Positions 33,701 through 44,715 of a stretch of DNA of 64,000 nt are shown here, one piece after another. The notes beneath the pieces are model-generated. The model ran no database searches. It saw only the letters and a program-made list of their open reading frames with translations, and was not told where the DNA came from. A program made the translations under genes and the position numbers. The stretch comes from Burhinus oedicnemus. Its lineage: Eukaryota > Chordata > Aves > Charadriiformes > Burhinidae. The stretch's first letter is position 1; each line of letters opens with the position of its first letter. The stretch is from the NCBI GenBank assembly GCA_008921705.1, contig VFFE01008918.1, forward strand, positions 70,351-134,350, given 5' to 3'.

Positions 33701-34850
33701 AAACCTAATGTGTTTAACCATGACCTGTAATAAAATTTATTTTGAATAGGAAGCCATCAAGCATGCTAGTAACTGTGGAGTTCTTTTATTTTGAAGTGAT
33801 TTAATCTAGCAAAAAACATGACATGAGTCATGTAAATTTCGTATTTGTTTTTATCCCTATGGGACTTGAAGGACAGAGTAATTGCTTCAGTTTTGTAAAT
33901 ACTTGATCAAAACCTCAACTTTCTATCCGATTCTCCTTTCCATGAACTAAATCTTTGTGAGTTGTCTGTGATTGGTATCTTTCACCAGGTCACTGCTCAT
34001 GTATAACAGTCCTCTTTATTTGTAGATACATTTTTTTGTATATATTTATTATTGTAAATCATTTGCTGCCACCAGCAGTCTGTAAGTCTAAACTATTAAA
34101 TGACACATTTATATTCGGAATTTTAATTTGTAACTAAGTGAGCAAGTTTTTAAAACTGTCCTTTAGTCATTTTAAATTAAGAACTTTTGAACTAAAACTA
34201 GCTAGGTCTGCCATATCCAGTTTATTTTGCATAAAGCATTTATTTACAGGAGAGGAGCTGGATAAGATCACATTTCATAGGTTAAACGTACTGACACGCT
34301 CTCATTTTTGTAAATTTTAACATCCAGTATCTATGGATGATATTCATATGTAGTTAATTCATAAATATAATAGTTTTCTTATAGCTACATTTTTCATTGC
34401 TTTTAATTGGATACAAAGCATTTATGATTCCATAATAAAAATGGAAATGTGAATAAAAATAGTTTGCTACATTGGAGATTTAAAACAATATTTGGTATTA
34501 AAGAATCCGTTGTGAATGTGATAGAAAATTAGTAGTGTGGAGCAGTGTATATATTTGAGGTGGTGATTTGTGAAGTAGCCCAGTATTGCCTTAAATAAAA
34601 TCACATTTCATTTCTTGTTTTATACATGTGATCTTATAAAGGTTATTTTTGTTTCTGTAACTTAGATTGGTGTATAGTTTAATTTTTGTTAAAAAAACAA
34701 AACAAAAAAACTTCAGAAACCGTTTTTGTAAATAGTGGGTTTATAAAACAGATTGTTTATTTTGATAATACCAATTTGGTATCTATCTATAAAATACGTG
34801 AGTCCTTATGCCATACCATTAAAAACTGAATAAACAAGGCACTTTCTGAA
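33701..34850 (+). other. ZNF292: ZNF292 3'UTR with several poly(A) signals
   Basis: The AT-rich sequence after the stop codon carries AATAAA at 33729-33734, 34434-34439, 34452-34457, 34594-34599 and 34829-34834. The nearest signal is only 29 bases past the stop. The right boundary is my estimate from the last signal in the cluster. Use of one site or another would change 3'UTR length from under 100 bases to over 1.1 kb. Confidence 0.6.
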
Positions 34851-37800
34851 AGGGAAGTGAGATTGTGATCTTGCAGATAAACTCGGTGGTTGTGCTCTAT
34901 TGATGGCATAGGCTCCCTCCGTGCTCTTCTGCCTCTTGCTGACTGTACCTGGCAGCACTCTCGCCACCTCTCTCTTTTCCACACTGGAACGAGCCTCAGA
35001 AGCGGTGCCGCTCGTAGTGCCCGGGATTGGAGCAATTTCTCTGTATGCTGCTAACTGAAACGACAGGTATCCAGTTTGTTGAGTAACCAAAAGCGTGAAT
35101 GCGTTGGTGGGAGCTGTGAGTACCCAGGAATCTTCAGTGTTGGTTTTCATGTGTGATTATTCTTAACTCAGATGGGACAAGCCAGCTGGGTTGTGTGGTA
35201 CCAAAAATTTTTCTTGGATTATTCTCATTACTGGATGTGACCTACCTTCAGTAATATAAAATAGTCTTTATCTTGGGAGAGATTGGCTTGGGTTTTTTTT
35301 TCTATAAACTTGTCTTGCCATGTAAAGCTTTGCATTAAATGCTACACTTGATTGCTCTTAACCTATTCACCTGGAATCTTTGACAGTTTACTTGAATCAA
35401 TGCAGAGGGCACATTCCTACAACCAAATGAAGTGACTTCTTGTGAGAGTGAGGTTTATGTATGAAAAAGTGGAAAAGCAACAGCACTTCAACTTGGGCAT
35501 AGCCCTTGGTTTGCTGTTTGGTGCTAAATTGCATAACTTCTCAGAAAGCCCGTGCTTCCATTTGAACGGAGCCTGTTCGCTCGTCTCGCTTTTGATCCCT
35601 CCCGAGTGACTCAACTGATAATTCTGCCAAGTTAGTAAATCAAAAGCGCGGTCTGAGAATGATAAAACCAAAACAAATCCTTGCATTTTAACTCTGAGAG
35701 ATGATTATAATCGTTGCCACGTTTTACCTACCAGAGGCCGCGCGGTCTCCCTGGATGCAGCCACGGTGATTGTAGAGGGGATCTTCTGCAGGCAAGAAGA
35801 GGGCAGCGAACCTCTGGAGAGGATCCACAAAGCTCAGCTGAAATACCCTGTTTTCAGAGGTACCTAACCACTGCAGTCGCTGTCAACAGACCTAACAACT
35901 GTTAATTTTTAGAAGAATTTTGTGTTGTGCAAGTTAGTTTCAACATTGACATTCCTGATGATAGCTATCACATCATTTGCAGTTTTTAAACAGAGAAAAG
36001 CATGCAACTATTTAGCTACACAGTGCTATACTAGAATGCTACTTTAAAAAAGAAAGGGTGGGGGGGGGAATTCAATGTCATAAATACCCAGGAAATAATT
36101 TCTGGTTTGGATCTGAATGTAGGGTCTGAATTTCTGAGAAAGAAATTTTTAATATTGTCTCGTTCTTAGCCCAATTAATCCAATTAAAGTGGGTGCTATA
36201 CCAATATAGTCAGTGCCCTCCATGGCACACGCCCTTTTAGGTGGGTCCTGACAGCCTGTCCAACAGGTAATCTACTATGGTTTGGTTTTGTTTTTGTTTT
36301 TTTTAAAAAAAAAAAAAGTATTTTAAAGTGGGGGACTGAAGCCAGGGTCTGATTTAAGACACCATGGACTGCAGAGGGCACTGTGGTTTGGTAAAGCTAC
36401 CTACAAAAGTTCCTGAGGAAATAAATTTGGTATTTGTATTTAGATATTTTACCTTGAGTGATACATAAAACCTCCTGCTATAGCTGCGGCAGCGTGCCTG
36501 AACGGAGAGCTCCTCCGGAGCCTGGAGCCGTACCCCTGCCTTTGGGGCTGCCAGATGGGATAGGGCTCCAGGGCAGCTGAGCCCAGCTCTGCCAGCACCA
36601 CCTCAGCCTGTGGGGTGCCCCGACACCTGTGGGTGCTGCTGGCCACTGCCGGCTCCCTCTCTGTCTTCCTCCACCTCTCTTTCTCTTCCTCCTCTGTGTC
36701 TCTTTCTTCAGACATGTCACCCATGAACCATAGTCCATTTGAGCGAAGATGCTTTCTTTTAAACCTCTTGTCACTATCAGGAATGTGCTGACTAAACCAG
36801 CAGTTGTTGCTGGTGGGGAAGCAACGAAATCAACGAGTCTGGATGCAGAGTACAGGCTGTTCTGTGGTCGAAAGACATCTTTGAACCAGCAGTCAGCCTC
36901 TCTTGTGGTTAACTATGTTTATAAACTATGTTGTCTGAGCCCTAATTCACTGTAAATAATAGTGGGTTTGTCTTCGCATGTTTTGGGGTGGTGGTTCTCA
37001 GCAGGTTAGGGGGGGGCTGTTGGTCCTGCTGGGATGTTCTGTCTGTCGGATAGCGAGGGAGTGATGTAACACTGAAAACAGCCGTTGGTTGAGGTGGGGA
37101 AAAGTAGTTGGCTATGTTCTTGCAATTAGTTTCTGTGCCAAAGAATTAGTTGGTTGGGGCTCCCACCTGCTTGGGCAGGGACACGCTATCCTGAAGTTTA
37201 GGAACCCTGGGCTAGAGGAGCTCCTGCTCGTGCCCTGCTCGCCCCTGGCTGGAGCCTTGGTATGGAGAAGACGATCCTGTTGAAGGGGTGGGAAACAGGG
37301 CCAGGGCACTGGAGGTGGGAGTAGAGGGAAGAAACTATCAGCAAATAGGGAAATACTTTTTTCTGTAACCTTTTTTCAAACCTCATCTGTCACAAGGCAA
37401 GGAGATTACTTGGGTTTTAAAGAAAACGAGTGTCTATGTAAGACGGATCTTTTAATGTTTGCAGAGGTGATTTGAAATATGAATGAGGTAAATATTTTTG
37501 TATGATGTGCATGGAGTGATTACATTATTTCTCCATTACAGTATGGGCTCAGATCAGCTTCCTACCAATTTCTATGTGCTTGAGGAGACTGTACTTTTAC
37601 ACTTTAAAAACAAAAAAAAACATAGTACTTGAATTGAAATTTCTTTAATTTTGTCTCTTTGAGTGACTCGGAAGTTGAATACACAAAAAAGCCCTTAAAC
37701 CTTTAATTCAGGGACCGAGCCTACAAACTCATTTGAACCAAAAATGTAAGAGCAAATGACTTCAGGGGTGGATGGATGAGTGAAACTTGAGCACAAAGGA

Positions 37801-40436
37801 GTATAAAGGCAGGGAAAGGGCTGTGGAAGAAGAGGAGTCAGTAAAGACCAAATGCTGTCCAAGAGCAGCAAGTGTTCAGAAAGTAGATGAGTTTGTTTCT
37901 CTTCTCTCAGGTTAAGTAAAATCTGACAGAACTCCCTTATGTGATGCTCGTTTCCTTCTCATTAGTGGCTCTGTCAAACATACTAATTTTGCAGCACATG
38001 GTGTAAAAGCTACTTGGTGGTTTGTTACAAGTGAGTTGGGGGTTGCACAGAGTTGGTCCATAATTTCAGAGTATTTCTCATGTAAGGTACTGGCTTTGTC
38101 AAAACTGAAGTATCCTCCAAGACTTGAAACCTCTTGATTTTGGAATTTATCATTTCATGGCTGTTGAAGATAGAATTAGAAATAAAACCTTGAGTATACA
38201 CTCCAAAGCATTAAAGTTCTTGTTTCACAGGAAAATTTTTGGTCTAAGGTGAAGCTCTGACCAGCCACAGAGTTTTAGGGGATGCTCTAAAACCGTTCAA
38301 GCCCTGACTTAATATACTTTTTTATCAGAGGGCAGTTAATGCACAAATTTCATCAGAAACCTGTGTTGGCTAAACTGTGTTTGCTTCTCTTCATTTTCTC
38401 TCAAATAAACATTGCTTTAAAAAAATAAAAAATGAATAAATACTTTTTCATTAATGTGCTGTCTTAAAATCTGTCCTCAATATTTAAGAACAGTCATTTT
38501 GGAAACAGTTTTTATTTTGACAGTGTTGCCCTTGTCTTAAAAAATGATGTATTAGGTACAAAAGGGCCAAGATAATTTGGGGGTTTATTCCCAGTTACTC
38601 AAACTGTGGCAGTCACAGTTACACAGGGCTGATGGGCAGTGGTTTTGCTTCATGCACTCCGTGGTGGGTTTTGTCCAGTAGCTGCAAAGGAGTTTCTAAC
38701 TGCGTTTCTATCATGAGCCACATCTTGCATGTGTATCGATTTGGCAGAAAACATTCTGAATTCTGTAAAGCGCATTGTCTCAATAGACACACTGATTCAG
38801 CATCGCTCAAGATGTAAAACTTTAACTGGCCACAAGCTGGCAAGCTAGTATTTAAGGGACTGCTGTCACTGTTAAGTTCAGCAGCAGCAAATGTATTTTC
38901 ACCTTTTATAAAAAGTAGGTTTATTTTAGGGAAAAAAAGAAAAAAAGCTTGAAAATTACAATCAAAAGCATACAGTTTATTCATTAGTTCTTGAAGTTAA
39001 TTGTGTAACTGCTACCCCAGTACTCATAGAAGTAATGCTTTGTAACCAAAGCTGGGTTTTGTTGCAGTGAAAAAAATAGTTAACATACTTTTCCTACTGT
39101 TTCCTCCTCTTTATCCTGGCATGAACAATAAAATCAGTTCAGCATTCAGAGAGCTCCGCTTATTGCAGGCGGTGTTTTTCTGTGAAGGGTGTATTTTGAT
39201 CAGGCTCAGTACTGATGTATGTCCGAAAGGCTTTCGTCCCAGCAATGGAAAGAGAGCACCACCCTGAAATATGTCTATTAGGCTTTTTATTTCTGTTGTT
39301 TCAGAAGTTTAGATTCAACAGAAGACATGTCTTAACTAATTTCTGTCCCTTTCCTGTTAGCCCAAGCAACACACATAACAAAGAACAGAGGTATGTGGTG
39401 TTTAAGAGATATTCTGAAATTTGTGGGGAGTTAATGGGTGATTCTTTTTTACTTTGTTTCTACTAGAGGCTTTTCGTATTTTCAGATTTCATGTGTTCGT
39501 CTATGGCAGAGGAATCTACTGAAGGAGCAGCAGTATTTTCAGCCTTACTAAAGGGACCAGATTCCAGGCTACTGAATACTAGCACTACTGGCTGCTGTTT
39601 TGCCATATTGTGCAGTCTGCGTTTCTCTACTCAGATCCTAGGGAACCGGGAATGATCTTTTCCCTTAAATGCCACAGCCACAGGGCAGAAGAAAAGTCTA
39701 ATGACTCAGGAGCTGCTTGGTGCAGGTGACTAGAGTTAACTGTACTCTGGTATATGCTGCCTGCACACATTTAAGCAAATTCCTTTTCTTACAGGATGCA
39801 TTCCAATGATAAATACCCTAAAAACTATAAAGAGCTCAAATACTTCCAGAAGGACATGCTCCACAAATAGGTAAATAACCAGGTCTGTCTTTATCACCAT
39901 GGGCTAAACTAGAGGTGTCTACCTCTTATTTTTTTCCTTTTTTGAGATGTTTTACAGTAGTCCAGTGGAATGGGCTTGTGACACCAGCAGCCACCCTATG
40001 CCAGCACTTTTCGATCACTATTTCAGCACCCACCTGACAAAGGCTGTACATCCCCATACTGTTCAGTGTCTTAATCAATCCCAGGTTCTTCCAGCTCTGC
40101 ATATAAAAAGCCTCTTTTTGCTTGTACCAAAGCAATTCTGTGTAATATTCAAAACACAACTTTTTGAGCAATTTTTTCAGCATGATTTATCATAAGCATC
40201 TGTGTTTATATTAAAACTGCATGGAATTTTCAGACTTCTACACCTCTTGTTTCAACATAAAAAGATCTAGATGATTCTATGTATGACATACATAATGTGG
40301 CTGCATTTATCCACTCAGCTAAGGGGGAACTAATAGAGAAAATGTGTTTCCTACATAACTATCCTTTCAGTTCTGATTGGAAAAGCAATTTGTCAAATAT
40401 AGCTTGTATAACGAGAAGGTGGTCTCTAGCCTTCTT
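34851..40436. other. intergenic region between ZNF292 and GJB7
   Basis: No gene is recognised. The region is AT-rich with low-complexity runs (a G run at 36057-36067, a T/A run at 36297-36316). It also has GC-richer islands at about 35735-35860 (exon-like, see findings) and about 36470-36730. The latter encodes only low-complexity, charged or proline-rich frames that I do not recognise. Confidence 0.6.
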
Positions 40437-41231
40437 TCAAGTCAACAGGGAACTTTTTTCATGTTCGTCTAGTATATTCAGAGGCAAGGACGGGGAGCTG
40501 TTGTGGAACCATCTTGCAGCTGCTGGTGTGTCATGACCAATGATTTCTGATTTGTGGCGATCAATTTTTGAGCCTTGATGTTTCTTGATGTACCTCTTCA
40601 GATAACATTTTATGGAGTATTTGAAAATGAGATAACTCAATTCACTTAGATTTAATACGATGCACAGGCATGAAGTTGCCACCAGAAAATAGAGGAAAAT
40701 CATCTTCTCTGTGGGTTTGGAAATATAGCAGTCTACAGTATTGGGACATGGTCTTACGTCACATTTCACAAGATGTGGTACTTTGAATCCATTGTACAAT
40801 TTATAAAACAGAACAAGAAAAACTATTTCAAATCCTGTTTTTAAAAAAAGGCTGATAAGGTAAGTGCACAGCAATCCACCATCTATCTCTCCCGGACTTT
40901 TATAAAGTTTCTGGTTGTGGTGTTTCTCTCTGTTCTCTCGGTAAGCAACATGAAAAACAACCAAGAGTGAAGGGGTGGAGACCATGATTAATTGCAAAGC
41001 CCAAAGTCTGATGTGGGAGACAGGGAAAAAATGGTCAAAGCAGACATTTTCACAACCAGGCTGCTTGATATTGCATTCAAATTCATTGTGTTCGTATTTC
41101 CAGATGTTTTCTGCAGCTGCAACGTAAACCAATAAGCGGAATATGAACACAACTGCTACCCAGACTCTTCCAATTCCTGTTGAGTATTTATTCACTCCAC
41201 TCAGCAGATCACGTAGGAATCCCCAGCTCAT
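40437..41231 (-). CDS. GJB7: GJB7, gap junction beta-7 (connexin 25 type)
   Basis: This 264-residue connexin is coded in one exon. The start is the ATG at 41229-41231 ([19 protein letters not shown]), the standard connexin N-terminus. The frame stays open upstream, but only across the intron acceptor and from TTG. Transmembrane segments are at about residues 21-40, 76-96, 131-152 and 175-200. Extracellular loop 1 has C53, C60 and C64 (C-x6-C-x3-C); loop 2 has C157, C162 and C168 (C-x4-C-x5-C), the family signature for loop disulphides. The loop wording ([27 protein letters not shown]) is closest to GJB7. Six subunits form a hemichannel in the plasma membrane. The protein is about 40 residues longer than the human form (223 residues, from memory) because of an extended C-terminal tail. 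Mouse lacks a functional orthologue, from general knowledge. Its position beside ZNF292 supports orthology. Confidence 0.95.
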   Translation of the reverse strand: MSWGFLRDLLSGVNKYSTGIGRVWVAVVFIFRLLVYVAAAENIWKYEHNEFECNIKQPGCENVCFDHFFPVSHIRLWALQLIMVSTPSLLVVFHVAYRENREKHHNQKLYKSPGEIDGGLLCTYLISLFLKTGFEIVFLVLFYKLYNGFKVPHLVKCDVRPCPNTVDCYISKPTEKMIFLYFLVATSCLCIVLNLSELSYLIFKYSIKCYLKRYIKKHQGSKIDRHKSEIIGHDTPAAARWFHNSSPSLPLNILDEHEKSSLLT

Positions 41232-41258
41232 TTTTCTCCTCAAGGAAAGAAGGAAATG
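41232..41258 (-). other. GJB7: GJB7 5'UTR part of the coding exon, with splice acceptor
   Basis: On the minus strand, TTTGATACAG ends at 41259 and is followed by 27 bases before the ATG. Connexin genes typically have the whole coding region in exon 2 behind a short untranslated stretch, which this arrangement matches. The untranslated first exon was not located. Confidence 0.55.
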
Positions 41259-41792
41259 CTGTATCAAAGAAACACAAAATCAGAGAGATGCTTCGTCTTG
41301 GAGGAAGAAAAATGAGACGTTCATTCAAGGTGAAATACAACTAGTAGCTGAAGCAATTTAAAATTACTAAGTATTTAAAAAGGAAAACAACAACAAACTG
41401 CTCTTAGTTCTGATAATTTGTACCTTCTGAGGCTATTACACAAAATTTATTTGCTGTTAAAATAGATTTTGTCAATTAGGCTGAAGGCTAATAATTCTGT
41501 TAAACTGTCCTCTGCAAGTTGAGGTACCTGTTCTTCCCGAGTGTCTCCTGAGCGTCAGGTAGAGCTTTCTCTGGCAAGTTCAGGCTAGCACTCTACCACT
41601 GAGGTCCACTCAACCTACCCCTGTCAGTTATGCAAATACTAAGCACAGTCAAATCAGATTTCACTTTCAAATTTATGCATAGCAGCTGTGTGTCCCATAA
41701 TAAGTTGACTACCAAAATGCAAATTGTTTTCTTTTTGTCTGTGGTCTAACTTCTTGGTAAACTTGCACATGCAAATCCCACTACCGCTGCTA

Positions 41793-43371
41793 TAGAATCA
41801 TAGAATCACCTAGGTTGGAAGAGACCTTTAAGATCACCAAGCCTAACACTGCCAAAACCACCACTAAGCCATGTCCCTCAGCATCACATCTACCCATCTT
41901 TTAAATACTTTCAGAGATGGCGATTCCACCCCTTCCCTGGGCAGCCTGTTCCAATGCTCGATAACTCTTTCAGTGAAGAGATTTTCCTAATATCCAATCT
42001 AAACCTCCCCTGGCGCAACTTGAGGCCATTTCCTCCTGTCCCATCACTTGTTACTTGGGAGAAGAGATGGATCCCCACCTCTCTACAACCTCCTTTCAGG
42101 TAGTTGTAGAGAGCAATAACGTCTCCCCTCAGCCTCCTTTTCTCCAGGCTAAACAACCCCAGTTCCCTCAGCCGCTCCTCATAAGACTTGTTCTCTAGGC
42201 CCTTCACCAGTTTCATTGCCCTTCTCTGGACGTGTTCCAGCATCTCAATGTCTTCCTTGTAGTGAGTGGCCCAAAAATTAACACAGTATTCGAGGTGGTG
42301 CCTCACCAGTGCTGAGTACAGGGGCACCATCACTTCCCTACTCCTGCTGGCCACGCTATTCCTGCTACAAGCCAGGATGCTGTTGGCCGCCTTGGCCACC
42401 TGGGCACACTGCTGGCTCATATTCAGCTGACTGTCGACCAACACCCTGAGGTCCTTTTCTGCTGGGCAGCTTTCCAGCCACTCTTTCCCAAGCCTGCAGC
42501 ACTGCATGGGGTTGTTGTGACCCAAGTGTATGATCCAGCACTTGGCCTTGTTGAACCTCGTACCATTGGCCTTGGCCCATTGACACAGCCTGTCCAGATC
42601 CCTCTGTAGAGCCATCCTACCCTCAAGCAGGTTGACACTCCCACCTAACTTGGTGTCGTCTGCAAACTTACTGAGGGTGCACTCGATCCCCTCGTCCAGG
42701 CCGTTGATAAAGATATTAAACAGAACCAGCACCAATACCAAGCCCTGGGGAACACCACTTGTGACCAGCCGCCAACTGGATTTAACTCTATTCGCCACCG
42801 CTCTTTGGGCCTGGCCACCCAGCCAGTTTTTCACCCAGCGAAGAGTACACCTATCCAAGCCGTAAGCAGCCAGTTTCTCCAGGAGAATGCTGTGGGAAAG
42901 CATGTTGAAGGCTTTACTAAAGTCCAGGTAGACGACATCCACAGCCTTTCCTTCATCCACTAAGCGGGTCACCTTGTCCTAGGAGATCAGGTTAGTCAAG
43001 CAGGACCTGCCTTTCATGAACCCATGCTGACTGGGCCTGATCACCTGGTTGTCCTGCATGTGCCATGTAATAGCATTCAGGATGATCTGCTCCATAATCT
43101 TCCCCGGCACTGAGGTCAGACTGACAGGCCTGTAGTTCCCTGGATCACCCTTCTGGCCCTTCTTGTGGATGGGCGTCACATTTGCTAACCTCCAGTCAAC
43201 GGGGACCTCCCTGGTTAGCCAGGACTGCTGATAAATGGTGGAAAGTGACTTGCTGAGCACTTCCACCAGCTCCCTCAGTACCCTTGGGTGGATCCTATCT
43301 GGCCCCATAGACTTGTGTATGTCTAAGCGGTGTAGGCAGGTCACTCATGATTTCCCCTTGGATTATGGGGA
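41793..43371 (-). mobile_element. young CR1 LINE, 5'-truncated, minus strand
   Basis: The 3' end at 41793 carries the CR1 octamer-type tail (reverse complement of atagaatcatagaatca). Reading leftwards from about 43344, the reverse-transcriptase domain is recognisable. It shows HKSMGPDRIHPRVLREL and NYRPVSLTSVPGKIMEQII, then one nonsense codon TAG at 42979-42981. It continues in the same frame with [20 protein letters not shown], the catalytic FADDTKLGG at about 42640 and [21 protein letters not shown] frame slip near 41990 scrambles the last residues. The element is truncated: the endonuclease domain and ORF1 are absent. Two lesions mean it is inactive, but the low decay marks it as recent compared with the other copies in the window. 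Confidence 0.93.
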
Positions 43372-43483
43372 AACTTTATACCTTCTTTTGCCAATCCCAT
43401 ATTGAGGAGAAGGACATGAAGGGGAAAAGAAAGTCCTGCCTAAAGAAAATGGGCATCAAGGATTTCACTAAAATCTCCAGCAG
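43372..43483 (+). repeat. 112-bp direct repeat, copy 1
   Basis: It matches 44604-44715 at 107 of 112 positions by eye, with no indel. It begins AACTTTATACCTTCTTTTGC and ends AAAATCTCCAGCAG. Its left edge touches the 5' end of the minus-strand CR1. Confidence 0.9.
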
Positions 43484-44603
43484 TTAGTACGAATGTATGA
43501 GCAAGTTCATAAACTGGCAAATTTGAGTATGAGTAGTAGTCAGGCATCACAAAGCTCAACACAGAGGGAAAGCCCAGCACTTTTTTTGCTGTCCCTTGGT
43601 TCTGCAGCCCATCATGACCTCTGCCTATGACCAGCCTTCTACTGGAAAACAAGGTTATTTGCCTATTTGGGTATTCCTACATTGCTACCATTAGAGGTGG
43701 TGACTTACTTGAGGAGCTGAGGGACAGCTGCAGAAATGAATGTATTGCTGATTTATACTGGGAAGGATGTTGAAAAAAGATGTTCTCATGAAGAATGGTT
43801 ACCAAGCTACTCCTTTATGCTGCAGGTAAAAAAGAGTAACAGGCAGGATATCAGGTGGCTTATATCCTATCAGACATATGCCTTTAAATATGTTTGGCAA
43901 GGTGGTGACTTTTGTCATTAAAGAGCTATTTCTGTCCTCCATGTCTTCAATTAGAGCTCAAGCAGAAGTTTAAATCAAGCTCTTGAAGACATCAGCACTA
44001 GGGCTTTAAGGCTTTCTAGATAAGTAATACACAGTCAATACATCAGTCTCAAAGGAGCTGAACAGCAAAGCATGAGGACACTACTATGTAATAAAGCACA
44101 GGCTAGGAAACAAAACATTCACATGAGCAAGTGTGAATATTAACCTGTATGAACACATCTGGAGGATAAGCTGTCCTCTGGAGGAGATTTGAAGGAAAAC
44201 CTCAAAAGGCCTTTCCTAGGATTTTAAGATGTGCACAAGCACTATAAAAAGGAAGACTGAATTTTTGTTATTCCATGGAAAATTAGTACAGCTGTGAGTG
44301 GGCTTTTGCTAATGGCCATAAGAACTGCACCATCCCTTTCTTATGTAAAAAGCCTGATGTCACCTATCAATCCATAACTGGAGTTGCATTAGCTCTGAGC
44401 CTCCAGCTGAACAAGTTGGGACAGAAATGAAAGGTATGCTGGGTCACCAGCAAGGCGCAAAAATCAGTGGGAACCACCACTGGTGGAAAGCAGGCCATGG
44501 AGATACCTAAATACAGATTGAGAAATTTACCTTGAGGTAAATACCTTCTCAAAGCTGAGCTGCTACTTCCTTACCTGAGCAGCAAGAAGGATTAGAAAAG
44601 AAC

Positions 44604-44715
44604 AACTTTATACCTTCTTTTGCCAATCCCATACTGAGGAGAAGGATGTGAAGGGGAAAAGAAAGTCCTGCCCAAAGAAAATGGGGATCAAGGATTTCAC
44701 TAAAATCTCCAGCAG
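44604..44715 (+). repeat. 112-bp direct repeat, copy 2
   Basis: Copy 2 lies 1232 bp from copy 1, in the same orientation. The five differences are single substitutions. Flanking sequence on either side does not match the flanks of copy 1. The element family is not recognised. Confidence 0.9.

Noticed and set aside
41232..41267. Upstream in-frame extension of GJB7 by 12 codons
   Set aside because: It would begin at TTG, not ATG, and crosses the splice acceptor at 41259-41263. The connexin N-terminus MSWG starts at 41231.
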